A stretch of 64,000 nucleotides of DNA, taken from the NCBI GenBank assembly GCA_964602445.1, contig CAZRQV010000002.1:1-64000 (forward strand), in the 5' to 3' direction. A model generated the notes under the pieces. It was not told the DNA's origin, did not search any database, and worked only from the letters and a program-made list of their open reading frames with translations. This DNA is from HGM12587 sp964602445. GTDB lineage: Bacteria > Bacillota > Clostridia > Lachnospirales > Lachnospiraceae. Made by a program: the position numbers and the translations under genes. Position 1 is the stretch's first letter. Each line of letters opens with the position of its first letter. Shown here in pieces: positions 62,823 to 64,000 of the stretch.

Positions 62823-63970
62823 AACAGACAAGATTAGATTATATAAATGGGTTAAAAGGAATTGGTGCAGGTATTGTATATCTGTGCCATTTCGTGTTTA
62901 CATTTTACTATGGAATGTATAGTCTGGAGAGTGCAGATTGTCATTTGTTGGAGAATCTGGAAATCTACATTGGAAAGTCCCCGTTGAATCTGCTGTTCAA
63001 CGGTAATTTTGCGGTGCGGCTGTTTCTTGTCATGAGCGGCTATGTGCTTTGTCTTGGATATTTCAGAACAAGAGATAAAAAAAGACTTCTGATTAGTGCC
63101 GGAAAGCGTTATATCCGTCTGCTTCCGCCGATTTTGGTCAGCAATCTTTGTATTTGTCTGCTGATGATGGTAGGAGCTTATCAGAATGTGACCGTGTCGG
63201 AGCTGACCGGATCCCTTTGGCTGGCAGGATTTAACCGCTGTAAGCCGGAACTGCTGACAGCACTGACAGAAGCGGCAGCGGGCTGTTTCTTTTTCGGAAC
63301 CAATCAATATAATGGTGTTTTATGGACCATTCCATTTCTGTTTTTAGGAGCGATGCTTGTTTATGCGGCAGCATGGCTGCTGGGAGATAAAAAATGGCGC
63401 TATGCGGTTTATGCAGTGCTTGGAATTGGACTGCTTCTGACAGATTATGCGGGCGTATTTTATGGCTTTGTACTCTGTGATCTGATGCATACGATGCCGG
63501 AAATGGTGGAAAAGATGAAGAAACAAAAGTGGATTTGGTGGATCGTTTTTGGAATCGGTGTTTATTTTAGCTCTTATCCGTCAGCGGGTACCCATTTGGA
63601 AGGAACGATTTACGGAATCCTTCCGATCGTCATGGTCGTACCGTTTCATCTGGCAGGTGCGGTGCTTCTGGTTCTTGCTGTGCTGATGCTGGAACCATTA
63701 CAGAAATTTTTTGCACTGCCATGCTTTGTAAAACTGGGAAATATTTCCTACAGTCTTTATCTGGTACATTTTCCGGTCATTGCTACGGCAGGCTGCGGAA
63801 TCTTTTCACTACTCTATGGAAGTATTTCCTATCACGCAGCAGTGTTGGTTACATTTGCTGTGACGACAGTGTTGACTCTGGCAATATCTGTCGTATTTTC
63901 GAAATATATAGAGCCATTGGGAAAAAAGGGAGAATACTATGTGGAACAACGGATTGAAAAAATCAAATAG
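62819..63970 (+). CDS. Acyltransferase-3 family membrane protein
   Basis: 383 residues with about ten membrane segments. N terminus TRLDYINGLKGIGAGIVYLC followed by HFVF gives the conserved His; RLFLVMSGYVLCLGYF and KRYIRLLPPILVSN are family motifs. It likely acetylates or otherwise acylates an exported sugar. ATGA overlap with the previous gene; the next gene begins within its end. Confidence 0.92.
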   Translation: MKQTRLDYINGLKGIGAGIVYLCHFVFTFYYGMYSLESADCHLLENLEIYIGKSPLNLLFNGNFAVRLFLVMSGYVLCLGYFRTRDKKRLLISAGKRYIRLLPPILVSNLCICLLMMVGAYQNVTVSELTGSLWLAGFNRCKPELLTALTEAAAGCFFFGTNQYNGVLWTIPFLFLGAMLVYAAAWLLGDKKWRYAVYAVLGIGLLLTDYAGVFYGFVLCDLMHTMPEMVEKMKKQKWIWWIVFGIGVYFSSYPSAGTHLEGTIYGILPIVMVVPFHLAGAVLLVLAVLMLEPLQKFFALPCFVKLGNISYSLYLVHFPVIATAGCGIFSLLYGSISYHAAVLVTFAVTTVLTLAISVVFSKYIEPLGKKGEYYVEQRIEKIK

Positions 63971-64000
63971 CCGGGAAATATGGCTGGACATTGCCAAGTG
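63939..64000 (+). CDS. Start of another acyltransferase-3-like protein (partial)
   Basis: ATG 63939 has GGGAGAAT just upstream and overlaps the end of the preceding gene by 32 nt. The 20 visible residues end SREIWLDIAK, the typical opening of acyltransferase-3 / fucose-4-O-acetylase-like proteins (R-x-x-x-x-D-I-A-K). The window ends here. Confidence 0.6.
   Translation, partial: MWNNGLKKSNSREIWLDIAK

Noticed and set aside
1..64000. CRISPR arrays, tRNA or rRNA genes, integrase or transposase genes
   Set aside because: No regularly spaced direct repeats, no tRNA cloverleaf with TTCGA-type arm, no rRNA sequence and no integrase or transposase motif were found on either strand.

Overview
The window looks like a chromosomal segment of a low-to-moderate GC anaerobic Firmicute, most likely a Lachnospiraceae (Clostridium cluster XIVa) member. 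The gene orders murB-rapZ-whiA-HPr-like, hpf-secA-prfB, dapA-dapB, and cdaA-cdaR, the strong AGGAGG-type ribosome binding sites and the protein sequences all point that way. No rRNA, tRNA, CRISPR array, phage or complete transposon was found. Species cannot be named from the sequence alone.

Layout. 1-2.7 kb is a small accessory patch: the tail of an unidentified gene, an ArsR-type regulator, two decayed small ORFs, and a membrane protein with a DnaA domain IV-like tail. 2.8-10.5 kb is housekeeping: uvrB-uvrA, then murB-rapZ-whiA-crh-like HPr. 10.7-17.7 kb is one tight operon (aminopeptidase P, methyltransferase, hslO, nadE, VOC protein, FliB-like). 17.7-23 kb carries typA (minus strand), a double OB-fold protein, a cobalamin adenosyltransferase-like protein, dapA and dapB. 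23-27.6 kb is hpf-secA-prfB, the last with a programmed +1 frameshift. 27.7-33.7 kb is the threonine branch (hom, proposed homoserine kinase, lysC) and tex. 33.7-39.1 kb is a SpoIID-like protein (minus strand), mreB, recD2 and comF. 39.1-42.7 kb is the c-di-AMP operon: two membrane proteins, cdaA, cdaR and a true HPr in the place where glmM is often found.

42.7-64 kb is a surface polysaccharide locus: a DUF2142 membrane protein, a flippase, an acyltransferase, several GT2 and GT4 glycosyltransferases, a putative fucosyltransferase divergent from a bifunctional Fkp-type L-fucose kinase/GDP-fucose pyrophosphorylase, rmlD, a polyprenyl-phosphate glycosyltransferase, two GT-C-like membrane proteins and two acyltransferase-3 proteins (the last one cut by the window end). 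It is punctuated by three copies of a short repeat family with terminal inverted repeats; two full copies face each other across about 10 kb.

The most notable observations are: a WhiA lacking roughly 85 residues of its N-terminal LAGLIDADG-like domain; a membrane-anchored DnaA domain IV-like protein; the MITE-like repeats bounding polysaccharide cassettes, which could support inversion or module exchange; and salvage-type GDP-fucose synthesis beside a fucosyltransferase. No wholly new system could be demonstrated from sequence reading alone.
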